Below are positions 21,801 to 30,006 of a stretch of 35,116 bases of DNA, piece by piece. Each line of letters begins with the position of its first letter. Position 1 is the first letter of the stretch. The stretch spans positions 1 through 35,116 of the forward strand of contig JAFXUU010000093.1 of assembly GCA_017524845.1 (NCBI GenBank). The letters run 5' to 3'. The DNA is from Oscillospiraceae bacterium. Lineage in GTDB: Bacteria > Bacillota > Clostridia > Oscillospirales > Oscillospiraceae. The notes beneath the pieces were generated by a model. That model saw nothing but the letters and a program-made list of their open reading frames with translations, was not told where the DNA came from and made no database searches. The position numbers were made by a program, and so were the translations under genes.

Positions 21801-24800
21801 ATATTCCGGCGCGAGCTTCAGGGTCACCTCCAAAGCGGTCCCGTCCTCCAGGCCCGCAGGCGAGAAGCCGAAGGGGAGGCTGAGCACGGTGTTTTGCCAT
21901 GCCTGGCCCTCAAGATAGTAGTACGCGGCATACCGGCTTCCGCCTTCTCTCCGGGCCAGGAGCTCGCCGGTCCCGGCGTCGGCGACGGTGAGAAGGCTGC
22001 CGGCCGCGTTGCGGATGAGGGAGAGCCAGGCCGAGGAGATCACGCTGCTGCCAGCGATGGAATTGCGCTCGGGCATATAGACGTCGTCCCACGTCACGGG
22101 ATTGCCGCCGAGGACGTAGACCGTGTCGTCCCAGTCGTATACGACGGCGAAGGTCTCCGTACTGTAGGGGTCCTTCCTGGCGGCCGCCATGTAGGGCTCC
22201 CGCTCTTCCGTGCCGTAGACGTACTCCAGGAGGGAGCCCTTGTCGTGCATGGCGGGCTCGGACCAGCTGCCGTAGTAGCCCAGCACGGGGATGGAATGGG
22301 CGGTGCCCACGGCACCGTCGGCGCTGTCCAGCTCGGTGGCGAAGACGTAGCCCTCCACGTAGGCGCCGCAGTCGTCATAGTCCGCGATGTCGTTCAGCGC
22401 CACGGTCACGCCGATCTCCACGGAACCGTCCGCCGGGACGGTCACGCTGGCACGGTCAAAGGAGGCCAGGGCAAGATAGGCGTCGTAGGTATTGATCTCG
22501 CCGTCGCCGTTCATGTCGGCGCCGGTATCGTCGATCAGAGGCGTGCCGTTGACGGCGCAGTTCAGGATCGCCCGGGCGTCCTTCACGTCAAAGAAGCCGT
22601 CGCCGTTGAAGTCCAGCTTGGGCGCTTCGGCAGGGTCGCAGGGCTTCCCGTCCGCAGTCCAGCTGACGTCGGCGTCCAGAAGGGCGACCGACTGATTCAG
22701 GTAGTCGGCGACCAGCGGCTGCCCTTCCCCGTCCTTCGCGGCGGTGAGATTCCCGCTGTCGTCCCTGGTGAGCACATAGTATGTGAAAATACCCTGGGTG
22801 AAGAAATCCGCGCTGAGGGTATAGTAGAGCTCCTTGTCCGTGAGGTTGTTGAGGGTAAAGGTGAAGGAATAGGTCCCGCTGCGCTCCGGATCGTCCCCCA
22901 GCTCCGCCTTTACTTTGCCGTCGGCGTAAGCGGGGGTGGCGTCCTCGCCCATGAGGACGTAGGTATCGGCGTTCATTGCCGCTTCCGCGTCCACCAGGCC
23001 GGCGCCCTGCCGGATCACGGGATAATAGAGACCGCCGGGCTTCTCCAGCAGGGGACGGGCGGTGGACATGAGCAGGGAGCTGATGAGCGCGCGCCGGGTG
23101 AGGCCCGTCTTTTCCTGCAGGCCGTTCTCCCGGATGTACTGGGCCAGCAGAGCGGAGATGCCTGCGATCTGCGGCGCGGCCATGGAGGTACCGCTCATGT
23201 TCTCGTAGCCATTGCCGCCGGGCACGGAGCCGTCGACGGAATAGATATTGCCGCCGGGGGCGGTGATCTCCGGCTTCAGGCTGAGGTCGCCGGGGACGCC
23301 CCAGCTGGAGAAATCGCTCATGGTGCAGTATTCGTCGTCACGGACGGTGACGGTGGGGTCGAACACCACGGAAAGGCTGCCCGTATAGGCGACCGTCTCG
23401 TCGCCGTCCGTCACGGCCTCGCCCGCTGCCTTGAGCAGCGCACCCTGCTCCCGGGTGAAGGAAACGACGGGATTGGTATAGGGGTAGCCCGACAGATCCA
23501 TGCCCAGGGTGCCGGCTGTGTTGTTGACGATGATCGTGGCGACGGCGCCCCGGTTCGCCGCGGCGACGGCCTTCTGAACGAAGGAGGAGCTGCCGCGGTT
23601 GCAGACGGCGATCATTCCGGAGAGGTCGAAATCCTCGAATTCGTTGGCAATGACGTTGCCGTTGCTGTCGGCCAGGACGCCGGGGCTGTCGAGATAGAAG
23701 TATTCCCGCTCGCCGCTCACGGTGTAGAGGGGCATATTGCCGAAGCCCGTGCTCTCGGTGTAGATGATCGTCTCCCCGTCCAGGAGGATATACGCCGGGA
23801 GGGTATCGCCGGCGTTGTCCACGGAGGCGACGGTCAGAGCATTGGTAAAGGTGCCGGGGGAACCGCCGGTATGGTAGCCGACGTCGTCGGAATAGAGATA
23901 GTCGAAATCTGTGAAATAGGTCCAGTCATAGCTGTTGCCGGCAGAGATCGAAACGACGGTGTCGCACTCCGTCAGGCTCTCCATGATGGCCTGATAGCCG
24001 TCGCTGGTGACGAAGCCGGTGACAGAGGAGCCCAGGGACAGGTTCACACTGTCCGCACCCAGCAGGATGGCGTCTTCGATGGCGACCATGTAGTCGGAAT
24101 CGTAGGCTCCGCCGCCCTGGCCGAAGACCTTCATGACGATCAGCTGCGCGTCGGGTGCTTCACCCTGGGTGAAGACCTGCTCCAGCGCGTTTATGAAGCC
24201 GCCGTTCCCGTCGTCCATAAAGCGGTTGGCCGCGGCGATGCCGGCCACGTGAGAGCCGTGCTCGCCCTGCTTGTCCTTTTCGTGGGTGACCTCCAGGTTC
24301 CGGTCGACGTAGTTCACGGCGAAGGGGACCTTGGTATTCAGATATACGCCCTCGGACCCGCCCAGGAATTCCGCGGCATGCAGCTGATCCCACGCGGCTT
24401 CCACGTCCGCGGCAGTGAGCGCGGCCTCCTTGCCGTCCTTTTCCAGTGCGTATTCCAGCGCGTCGGGCCGGAAGAGCTCATGGTCCATATCCAGGCCGGT
24501 GTCGATGACGGCGACGACGCTGCCCGCGCCGGTATAACCGCTGGCCCACAGCCGGACGCCGCCGGTCATCCCCGCGGCGACGGACATATTGGGCTCGTCC
24601 GCGGCAGGCTCATAGCGGGTCTCCAGGATCACGTCCTTCACGCCGGGAAGAGCCTTGATCTTCCCGACGGCGGCGTAGGGCACGTTGGCGGAAATGGCGT
24701 CGGCCGCAAGGGTCAGGTTCCAGACCACGTCCAGCTCCTTGCCGTCCAGCACCTTTACGGCGATCATCTCGGCCGCTTCGTCCTGCGCGGCACGGACGGA

Positions 24801-25112
24801 ATCCCGGTAGCGCATGGCTTTTTTATTCTGCGCGATATTGACGGTGGAGAATCTGGCCGCCAGGACGGAGGGCTTATCCAGCACGATCGACACGCGGACG
24901 GCGTCGTCGGGACCGTAGAGCGGCTGCTCGTCGATGCCGACGGGCCGCGCCGACCAGCTTCTGGGGGCCGCATCGACCTTTTCCCAGGAGACCCGGATGC
25001 CGCCGGGCTGTTCCTCTTCCTCCTCCGGGGCGGCATATCCGGGGACCGCCAGAGCGAGGATGAGGGCCGCTGCCAGCGCCAGGGAAAGGATGCGTTTCCA
25101 GCGGTGGTTCAT
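18879..25112 (-). CDS. Secreted S8 subtilisin-like protease with dockerin, Big2, cohesin-like and SLH modules
   Basis: This 2077-residue surface protein has a signal peptide (1-27). Its subtilisin domain shows Asp204 (AVIDTGLDMDHE), His285 (GEHGSHVAG), oxyanion Asn393 (SISAGN) and Ser643 (SGTSMAAP). A PA-like insert lies around 440-580 between the oxyanion Asn and the catalytic Ser, as in cell-envelope proteases. A Fn3-like region (735-930) contains a dockerin-like pair of calcium loops at 832-885 (DFNGDGFFDVKDA and DMNGDGEINTYDA). Then come a Big2 Ig-like domain (about 1255-1325), a propeller-like region (1360-1590), a cohesin-like domain (1655-1748), an acidic linker (1838-1875) and three SLH domains (1880-1932, 1940-1995, 2003-2062) that should bind secondary cell wall polymers. 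It probably digests proteins or peptides at the cell surface. GGAGGAG precedes the ATG. Confidence 0.93.
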   Translation of the reverse strand: MNHRWKRILSLALAAALILALAVPGYAAPEEEEEQPGGIRVSWEKVDAAPRSWSARPVGIDEQPLYGPDDAVRVSIVLDKPSVLAARFSTVNIAQNKKAMRYRDSVRAAQDEAAEMIAVKVLDGKELDVVWNLTLAADAISANVPYAAVGKIKALPGVKDVILETRYEPAADEPNMSVAAGMTGGVRLWASGYTGAGSVVAVIDTGLDMDHELFRPDALEYALEKDGKEAALTAADVEAAWDQLHAAEFLGGSEGVYLNTKVPFAVNYVDRNLEVTHEKDKQGEHGSHVAGIAAANRFMDDGNGGFINALEQVFTQGEAPDAQLIVMKVFGQGGGAYDSDYMVAIEDAILLGADSVNLSLGSSVTGFVTSDGYQAIMESLTECDTVVSISAGNSYDWTYFTDFDYLYSDDVGYHTGGSPGTFTNALTVASVDNAGDTLPAYILLDGETIIYTESTGFGNMPLYTVSGEREYFYLDSPGVLADSNGNVIANEFEDFDLSGMIAVCNRGSSSFVQKAVAAANRGAVATIIVNNTAGTLGMDLSGYPYTNPVVSFTREQGALLKAAGEAVTDGDETVAYTGSLSVVFDPTVTVRDDEYCTMSDFSSWGVPGDLSLKPEITAPGGNIYSVDGSVPGGNGYENMSGTSMAAPQIAGISALLAQYIRENGLQEKTGLTRRALISSLLMSTARPLLEKPGGLYYPVIRQGAGLVDAEAAMNADTYVLMGEDATPAYADGKVKAELGDDPERSGTYSFTFTLNNLTDKELYYTLSADFFTQGIFTYYVLTRDDSGNLTAAKDGEGQPLVADYLNQSVALLDADVSWTADGKPCDPAEAPKLDFNGDGFFDVKDARAILNCAVNGTPLIDDTGADMNGDGEINTYDAYLALASFDRASVTVPADGSVEIGVTVALNDIADYDDCGAYVEGYVFATELDSADGAVGTAHSIPVLGYYGSWSEPAMHDKGSLLEYVYGTEEREPYMAAARKDPYSTETFAVVYDWDDTVYVLGGNPVTWDDVYMPERNSIAGSSVISSAWLSLIRNAAGSLLTVADAGTGELLARREGGSRYAAYYYLEGQAWQNTVLSLPFGFSPAGLEDGTALEVTLKLAPEYYRMEDGSIDWDSVSDESAITLPLVVDSTAPEILSASYGGEAETEGLTVMIGENRYIAYAAVWTEDGWRDSSGEPLMTAGFDPKAEEGAGITIFIPNGTDKGAVDFTDAANTHLMVEVCDYAANCTTYKLNLNTEEVAGGVRSLCIDPEFGHTVPGNSISFTVEAEPWGAGDEVTWSVDDENIAVVDENGVVTGVDEGVAYVTAASVANPEVSATVPVLVCYPEIELNAVAYGADGEAGIIGFNTKDVMKGEEPEVLGYVDADLADLCWSGDLETLYAVTLNGDYTSTLYTMDPDTLALNEIGTEDRLLFLGIAPSLAFPGVTGSDSVSMVSLYGPYLLGIDTETGAYSGVLDFSEYIDGDELVGIAYDHKNSFSYPGLTDYDRYFIVDTDSNLYCLDIYVYLGELYIDCAKLLSFNDPVYVDYYNSLYYDGTNLFWARFGSFKDGIVDLYMVEDIYKTGDVYYLGTFGEEIWPVVGLVELEGVGSGAPERAKTGAAGPLSDNGAASRLDQIIEMSAGLEPAELLDSVEKLERQPIGSLHAVAAGQTLREISGDSEAVAVCKVEITADEACTSGLYTVEYDAGALELVSAESAVAKYSVVAKKEGKVTLGFATLDEIREGSVLLTLTFNLLDYPRTIVTVTAKELNDETPGTVEEAPLGYTFGEPAWTWAEDFSAATAVFTAIEDENVKQTVEATVSSETAEATGEADGKIEYTAVAEFLDQTYTDTQEVAVPFEAPEADWTDGEDEETGEEAEDKTDDKREETAGTVDAGPEESFIFPFTDVRESDWFYRDVYDTCRAGLFIGTSDTTFSPYNNVTRAQIVTILYRLDGRHKVDSPAPFPDVAPGAYYADAVAWAGANGIVYGMSDTEFGPDLEITREQFTAIIYRYACYRGLANEPQNSLQGFADKDFVSSWAAEAMSWSCANGILRGNEKQQLDPKGTATRAQAAAIFNRLAKLFAEPEGPVVGIGVKGRS

Positions 25113-25217
25113 GCGTGTTCTCTCCTCCGGTATGGTTTCTCCGGCTTACGCCGGACGGACGGGGCGCCTCCGCCGGACCGCGGTTTCCGGGCGATAGGCG
25201 CAGGATTCCCAATGAAG

Positions 25218-25247
25218 ATTATTACTTCATGCGCGAGCGGATTTCAA
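25218..25247 (-). promoter_or_regulatory. Promoter of the S8 protease gene
   Basis: On the minus strand TTGAAA (25242-25247) and AATAAT (25218-25223) are 18 bases apart; shifting by one base gives TAATAA with 17. The leader of about 100 bases contains a small CCGGC/GCCGG hairpin (25141-25154). Confidence 0.6.
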
Positions 25248-25407
25248 GTTTTTTCCCCGAAGATTCCCTTTTCCCTCTGCCGCAGGAGCGAAGAAAAAAA
25301 CGTTCGCCTCTTTCCAAAGAGCCGGGATTGCTGTATGATGGACAGACTGCGGAGCTTTTCCGCAGCCGCCCGCCCCGTGGCGCGGGCGAAACGGGAGGGA
25401 TCCGCCG

Positions 25408-26514
25408 TTGAAGTCCATCGCCGCTTTTCTGAAACGGGAGCCGGTACTGGCTGCCGCAGCCCTGGCCGCTCTCATCAGCTGCTTCTTCGTGCCGCCGGAC
25501 CGGGGGTATCTGGACTATCCGGACCTGCGGACTCTGGCCCTGCTCTACTGCCTCATGACGGTGGTGGCCGGGCTGCGGGACGCGGGCCTCTTCGACCGTC
25601 TGGCCCATGGCCTCTGCGGGAGGGCGGGCAGCGTCCGCCGGCTGGGGACCATGCTGGTGCTGCTGTCCTTCTTCAGCGCCATGCTCATCACAAACGACGT
25701 GGCCCTTCTCACCTTCGTCCCCTTCGCCGCGGTAACCTTGGGCATGGCCCGGCGGGAGAAGGCGCTCTGCCGGGTGGTGGTGCTGCAGACGGCGGCGGCC
25801 AACCTGGGGAGCATACTGACGCCGGTGGGCAACCCCCAGAATCTCTACCTTTATAATCATTACAAATATGGCATCGGAGGCTTTCTTAAGGAGACCCTTC
25901 CCTTCTGGGCGCTTTCCCTCGTTCTGATTGCCGCCGCCTGTCTCCTGCTGGACCGGGCGCACATCTCCGCCGTCCCCGCGGAAGCGCCGCCCCTGGACCG
26001 GCGGGCCCTGGGGCTCCACCTGGCGCTTTTCGCGCTTTGCCTGCTGACGGTGATGAAGCTGCTGCCCTGGGGCGCGCTGCTGGGGCTGACGCTCGCAATA
26101 CTGCTGGTCTTCGATCGGAAGCGGCTGCTGAAGGCCGACTTCATGCTGCTGCTCACCTTCCTGGCCTTTTTCGTCTTCGCCGGGAATCTGGCGAGGATCC
26201 CGGCGGCCAGCGCCCTGCTGCGGCGGCTGCTGGAAAAGCGCGCCTATCTCACCGCTCTGCTGGCCAGTCAGGTCATCAGCAACGTGCCCGCCGCCCTGCT
26301 TCTGTCCGGCTTCACCGACCGGGCGCGGGATCTCCTGCTGGGCGTGAACATCGGCGGTCTGGGGACCCCCATCGCCAGCCTGGCCAGCCTGATCGGCATG
26401 AAGCTCTACGGACGCACGGAGGGTGCGAGGCCCGGGCGCTTCCTTCTTGAATTCACCGCGGTGAACCTGCTCCTGCTCCTGCTGCTGTCTCTGGCGAAGC
26501 TGCTCACAGAATAA
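25408..26514 (+). CDS. ArsB/NhaD-type (SLC13-related) ion permease
   Basis: This membrane protein of 368 residues has about ten hydrophobic helices. Family marks are MLITNDVALLTFVPFA, the substrate-site loop ANLGSILTPVGNPQNLYLY, and a second similar half containing SNVPAALLLSGF and GGLGTPIASLASLIG. These are the paired hairpin motifs of the ion transporter superfamily containing ArsB, NhaD and citrate/dicarboxylate carriers. Length is on the short side for the group but both halves are present. The ion carried cannot be told from sequence; no arsenic genes are nearby. The start is TTG at 25408 with GGGAGGGA 7 bases upstream. It is divergent from the protease gene, and a short CTGCGGA/TCCGCAG hairpin (25347-25365) lies in its leader. 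Confidence 0.85.
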   Translation: MKSIAAFLKREPVLAAAALAALISCFFVPPDRGYLDYPDLRTLALLYCLMTVVAGLRDAGLFDRLAHGLCGRAGSVRRLGTMLVLLSFFSAMLITNDVALLTFVPFAAVTLGMARREKALCRVVVLQTAAANLGSILTPVGNPQNLYLYNHYKYGIGGFLKETLPFWALSLVLIAAACLLLDRAHISAVPAEAPPLDRRALGLHLALFALCLLTVMKLLPWGALLGLTLAILLVFDRKRLLKADFMLLLTFLAFFVFAGNLARIPAASALLRRLLEKRAYLTALLASQVISNVPAALLLSGFTDRARDLLLGVNIGGLGTPIASLASLIGMKLYGRTEGARPGRFLLEFTAVNLLLLLLLSLAKLLTE

Positions 26515-26518
26515 CCGA

Positions 26519-26547
26519 TCCCCTCCGGCCAGACGGTCCGGAGGGGA
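26519..26547. terminator. Hairpin terminator between convergent transporter genes
   Basis: A 10-bp stem TCCCCTCCGG/CCGGAGGGGA (26519-26528 and 26538-26547) with a 9-base loop lies 4 bases after the permease stop. It lacks a long T run but could act for both strands. Confidence 0.6.
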
Positions 26548-26563
26548 CATCGTATTCCTCAAA

Positions 26564-28492
26564 TCAGAAGATATAGCCTGCGATCAAATACAGGATGAGG
26601 GAGACGCCGGAGAAGATAACGCTGTACGTCAGCCGGATATGCAGGATGGTATTGGGATCGCAGCCGATGGCGTTGGCGATGGAGAGGCTGTCGCTGGTGA
26701 AGAGGCAGTTCTTTTCCCCGGCGATCCCCGCCGCGCAGACCGCGCCGATGCAGAGGGGCAGGTTGATGCCCAGAGAGGAGGCCATATGGATGGCCACGGG
26801 AAAGGCGATGGCGTACATAGCCCAGGAGGAGCCCAGGAGCACGGTGAAAACGGTGGAAACCAGGAAGAGGACGGCCGGCATGAAGTGGGAAACGGGGCTC
26901 AGCAGCTCCACCGCCTCGTCGAAATAGGCGCCCATGGCGTGGAGATCCAGAAGGGTGGAAAAGCACATGGTCATGAGATAGAGGATGATGGGCAGGGCCA
27001 TGCTCTGCACGCCGGTGACCAGATGCTCCACGAACTGCTCCGGGGACATGAGGCCCTGGGCGCAGTAGAGGAAGAACATGAAGACCAGCGTCGCCACCAG
27101 GCCGCAGGCGCTGTCCAGCACCAAGCTGCCCGTATAGACGCTGCGGAAGGCCAGGGAGGAGCCCGCCAGGACCACCACGGGCAGGAGCAGATTGATGATC
27201 TTGCCCCAGATATCCGTTTCATCCTTCACCAGGTATCGCTCCGAGCCCTCGGGCCAGAGCTCGCCGCCATCCTCCACCCGCTTCTTCGCCGCCTTCAGCT
27301 GCCGGGAGCGGGGCAGAAGGCCGAAGCAGAAGGCCAGAAGGGCCAGCGTGACCAGAATGGAGAAGAAATTGAAAGGGATGGAGCGGCAGAAGAGGCCCGC
27401 CGCGCTGCCCTCGTAGCCCGCGCCGATGGTACCGACTACGAAGATGCCCCAGAGGGAAAAGGGCAGGAAGGAACAGAGGACGGTGGGCAGGAAGCTCAGG
27501 AGCAGGCCGCTGTCCTCTCTGGGGATGCGCTGCTCATCCGCTGCGGACTGGAGGCTGGTGGAGGCGCAGAGCATATTCAGACAGTCGTCGATGGCGGTAA
27601 CGGCCATGATGCCCACAGAGGCCAGGCGCGCACCGCGGGCTGTGTGCACCTTGCGGTCCGCTAGCTTTTTGAAGGCGGTCACCGCGCCGGAGGCTTCGAT
27701 CAGAGTCACGACGCTGCCCATGAGGGCCATGACCAGCACCGTGAACACGTTGTCCATGGAGGCCATGGAATCCATCAGGGCGTCGGTATAGCTGGCCGAG
27801 AGGCCCTGGCGGAACAGCAGCATGGCGGCCAGCATTCCGCCTACCGCCAGGGATTCCACCGTGCGCCTGGTGAGGATGACGTGCACCGTCATCACCAGCA
27901 GAGGCAGAAGGAACACCGGCGCCGTCGAATCCCGGGGCACCAGCACCAGGGACAGGATAAAGACAAGCAGAAGGATGCCGTATTGGACGATCATCCGCAG
28001 CGGGGTGATGGGCGTCTTGTTCTGGGGGTGCTGCAGGATGCCCCGCTGCATGCGGGACAGGGCCAGCAGCTGGCTGTGCTTCCGGGAGACCTGACCGTAG
28101 ACCCGCTTCATCAGGTCGCCGTAGGTGTTGGGGTGCCGCTTGAGCACCTCCATCATATCCTCGTTCCCCAGCCGGAACACCACGGTGCGCCCCAGGGAGC
28201 GGACCGTGGAAAGTCTGCGCTGGCCGGCCAGTACGGCGTATTCCCCGAAGTACTGGCCTTCCCGCATGATATTGATCTGCTCTCCGTCCCGGTCCAGCAC
28301 CACGGCGGTGCCGGATTCCAGGAAATACATCCCGTCAGCCTCGCTGTCGATGGTGCAGATGTCCTGATTGTGGCTGAACTGGATCCGCTCCAGGCGGGAT
28401 TTGATCTCTGCCAGCTCGGCTCTGCCCTCGTCATCGTCCCCGATCCCGAAGAAGTCGCGCAGATATTCGTCGCTGATCTGTTGTTTCGACAT
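26564..28492 (-). CDS. Cyclic-nucleotide-binding domain fused to an NhaC-type Na+/H+ antiporter-like transporter
   Basis: This protein of 642 residues has two parts. Residues 25-145 form a CRP-like cyclic-nucleotide-binding domain: EADGMYFLESGTAVVLDRDG and the phosphate-binding cassette FGEYAVLAGQRRLSTV with Glu84 and Arg92/Arg93. There is no DNA-binding domain. From about residue 165 there are some twelve hydrophobic helices with NhaC/YuiF-like features such as AIDDCLNMLCASTS, GSSWAMYAIAFPVAIHMAS and AGIAGEKNCLFTSDSLSIANAIGC. It is probably a ligand-gated cation antiporter or organic-acid carrier. GGAG precedes the ATG at 28492. A membrane diguanylate cyclase gene lies 29 bases upstream on the same strand, so a cyclic nucleotide made next door may control transport. 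Confidence 0.88.
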   Translation of the reverse strand: MSKQQISDEYLRDFFGIGDDDEGRAELAEIKSRLERIQFSHNQDICTIDSEADGMYFLESGTAVVLDRDGEQINIMREGQYFGEYAVLAGQRRLSTVRSLGRTVVFRLGNEDMMEVLKRHPNTYGDLMKRVYGQVSRKHSQLLALSRMQRGILQHPQNKTPITPLRMIVQYGILLLVFILSLVLVPRDSTAPVFLLPLLVMTVHVILTRRTVESLAVGGMLAAMLLFRQGLSASYTDALMDSMASMDNVFTVLVMALMGSVVTLIEASGAVTAFKKLADRKVHTARGARLASVGIMAVTAIDDCLNMLCASTSLQSAADEQRIPREDSGLLLSFLPTVLCSFLPFSLWGIFVVGTIGAGYEGSAAGLFCRSIPFNFFSILVTLALLAFCFGLLPRSRQLKAAKKRVEDGGELWPEGSERYLVKDETDIWGKIINLLLPVVVLAGSSLAFRSVYTGSLVLDSACGLVATLVFMFFLYCAQGLMSPEQFVEHLVTGVQSMALPIILYLMTMCFSTLLDLHAMGAYFDEAVELLSPVSHFMPAVLFLVSTVFTVLLGSSWAMYAIAFPVAIHMASSLGINLPLCIGAVCAAGIAGEKNCLFTSDSLSIANAIGCDPNTILHIRLTYSVIFSGVSLILYLIAGYIF

Positions 28493-28521
28493 ATCACAAG
28501 CTCCTTTGGGACAGATCCGGC

Positions 28522-29916
28522 TCAGCGGCCGGCCTTCATCTCGTCCTTGTTCCGGTACATCTCGTCATCGGCCCGCTTGAAGACCTGCTCCACGGTCTCA
28601 CCCGCGGTGTAAACGCCCATTCCGGCCGCTGCGGAATAGCGTTCCCAGGGCTGGAACTCCGGGTTCCCGCTCGTCTCGGCGTACTGCCGCTTCAGCTCCG
28701 CCAGAAGGGCGTCCCGGTTTACGTAATCCTGTCCCCGCAGGACCACCACGAATTCGTCGCCTCCGAAGCGGTAGACCGGAGAATGCTTGTAGACCTGGCA
28801 GATGACCATGCAGGTGCCGATCAGGTAGCGGTCGCCGTACTCGTGGCCGTAGGTATCGTTGGTGAGCTTGAGGAAATTGAGGTCCACCATAACGATGGCG
28901 AATTCCGCCTTTCCCGCCGCCACCGCCGCGGAGAGCTCCTCCTCGGCGAGCCTGTAGGCGGCCTTGCTCTTCACGTGGGTCAGGGAATCCTGATAGGCGA
29001 TGCGGCTCATGTCCTCTGCCTCTTCCTCCGCGCTTTTGGCTCTTGCCTCGGCGTGCAGGACATTGGCCACATAGTCCTCCATATCCTCGGACATTTTCGC
29101 CACGGCCTCCGCCAGGGAGGCGAGCTCGTTGTCGGCCCGAAGGTCGGGCATCTCAAAGTCGGGGAAGGGAAGGTCCCTGCGTTCGTGGCTGCTTTCCGCG
29201 AAGCGCCGGGCGCTCTGCTCCAGGGCGACGATCGGCCCCGTCACGTTGCGCCGCAGCCACCGGAGGATCAGCAGACAGGCGGCCGCGCCCACCGCCGCGG
29301 CGATCAGCACCGTGATGAGGAAGTAGGAGCGAATGATCCGGTGGAGGCTTGCGATGGAAACGTCGGCGCAGATGAGGGCGACCGTCTCTCCGTCGGAGGC
29401 GCGGAGGGCCCGGCAGCCGGTGTAGCAGGCGCCGTAATCGGAGCTCTCCTCAAAATAGCAGGTCTCCCGCGAATCCCAGACGGCGGCGTATTTATGCAGC
29501 ATCTTCGGGGCGTACGCCTCCGATTCCGCCAGCATCGGGATCTCGATCTTCTCTCCTCCCCGCTGGGCCGTATTGGTGGCGGAGACCACGTTCACCATCA
29601 CGCCCCGCTCCTCCGCCGGGATCACAATGTAGAGGAAGTACAGATCGAAATCGTCTGCGACGTCCTCCAGCAGCTTTTCCAGCAGCCGGTAGGACTCCGA
29701 GGGCTGCCCGCTGCGGATGCACTGCCGGAGGTCGTCCGCGTCGGTCCGGTGCTCCACGTAGCGGAGCACGTTGCCCAGCCGCGCATCGTACTGCCGGTAG
29801 AGAGCGGAGGAAAAGAGAAGGTAGCAGGGCACGGACAGCAGCACGCACAGAAGCAGGACTGATAAGATGCAGCCCACCGTCACGCTTTTTTGGATCGTTT
29901 TCCTGGGTTTCTCCAT
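28522..29916 (-). CDS. Membrane diguanylate cyclase (GGDEF) with extracellular sensor domain
   Basis: This protein of 464 residues has a membrane helix at about 14-36, an extracellular sensor region (40-195), a second helix (198-220), a HAMP-like linker and short coiled coil (225-305), and a C-terminal GGDEF domain. The active site RFGGDEFV is intact (GGDEF at 385-389), with Asp346 and Asn354 of the metal and guanine sites also present, so it should make c-di-GMP. The inhibitory RxxD motif usually five residues before GGDEF is absent (YKHSP there), suggesting no product inhibition through the I-site. The ATG has AGGAGG 5 bases upstream. It is followed after 29 bases by the cyclic-nucleotide-binding antiporter, a likely operon partner. 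Confidence 0.92.
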   Translation of the reverse strand: MEKPRKTIQKSVTVGCILSVLLLCVLLSVPCYLLFSSALYRQYDARLGNVLRYVEHRTDADDLRQCIRSGQPSESYRLLEKLLEDVADDFDLYFLYIVIPAEERGVMVNVVSATNTAQRGGEKIEIPMLAESEAYAPKMLHKYAAVWDSRETCYFEESSDYGACYTGCRALRASDGETVALICADVSIASLHRIIRSYFLITVLIAAAVGAAACLLILRWLRRNVTGPIVALEQSARRFAESSHERRDLPFPDFEMPDLRADNELASLAEAVAKMSEDMEDYVANVLHAEARAKSAEEEAEDMSRIAYQDSLTHVKSKAAYRLAEEELSAAVAAGKAEFAIVMVDLNFLKLTNDTYGHEYGDRYLIGTCMVICQVYKHSPVYRFGGDEFVVVLRGQDYVNRDALLAELKRQYAETSGNPEFQPWERYSAAAGMGVYTAGETVEQVFKRADDEMYRNKDEMKAGR

Positions 29917-29954
29917 GCTGTCCTCCTTTTTTCGCCGCTGCGGGCCCCGGCTTC

Positions 29955-29994
29955 GCCGCCGGAGGAAGTCCCTGCGGGGGCTCCCTCCGGCGGC
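29955..29994. terminator. GC hairpin between esterase and cyclase genes
   Basis: GCCGCCGGAGG (29955-29965) pairs with CCTCCGGCGGC (29984-29994) around an 18-base loop, 12 bases after the esterase stop on the minus strand. No T run follows, so it may slow rather than stop transcription into the cyclase. Confidence 0.45.
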
Positions 29995-30006
29995 ACTCCG
30001 GCCGGT

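Noticed and set aside
18723..25856. Very long open frame on the plus strand, mostly antisense to the S8 protease
   Set aside because: GC-rich codon use of the protease removes stop codons from the antisense frame. The translation has no recognisable domain, signal peptide or ribosome site, while the minus strand shows a complete domain series.
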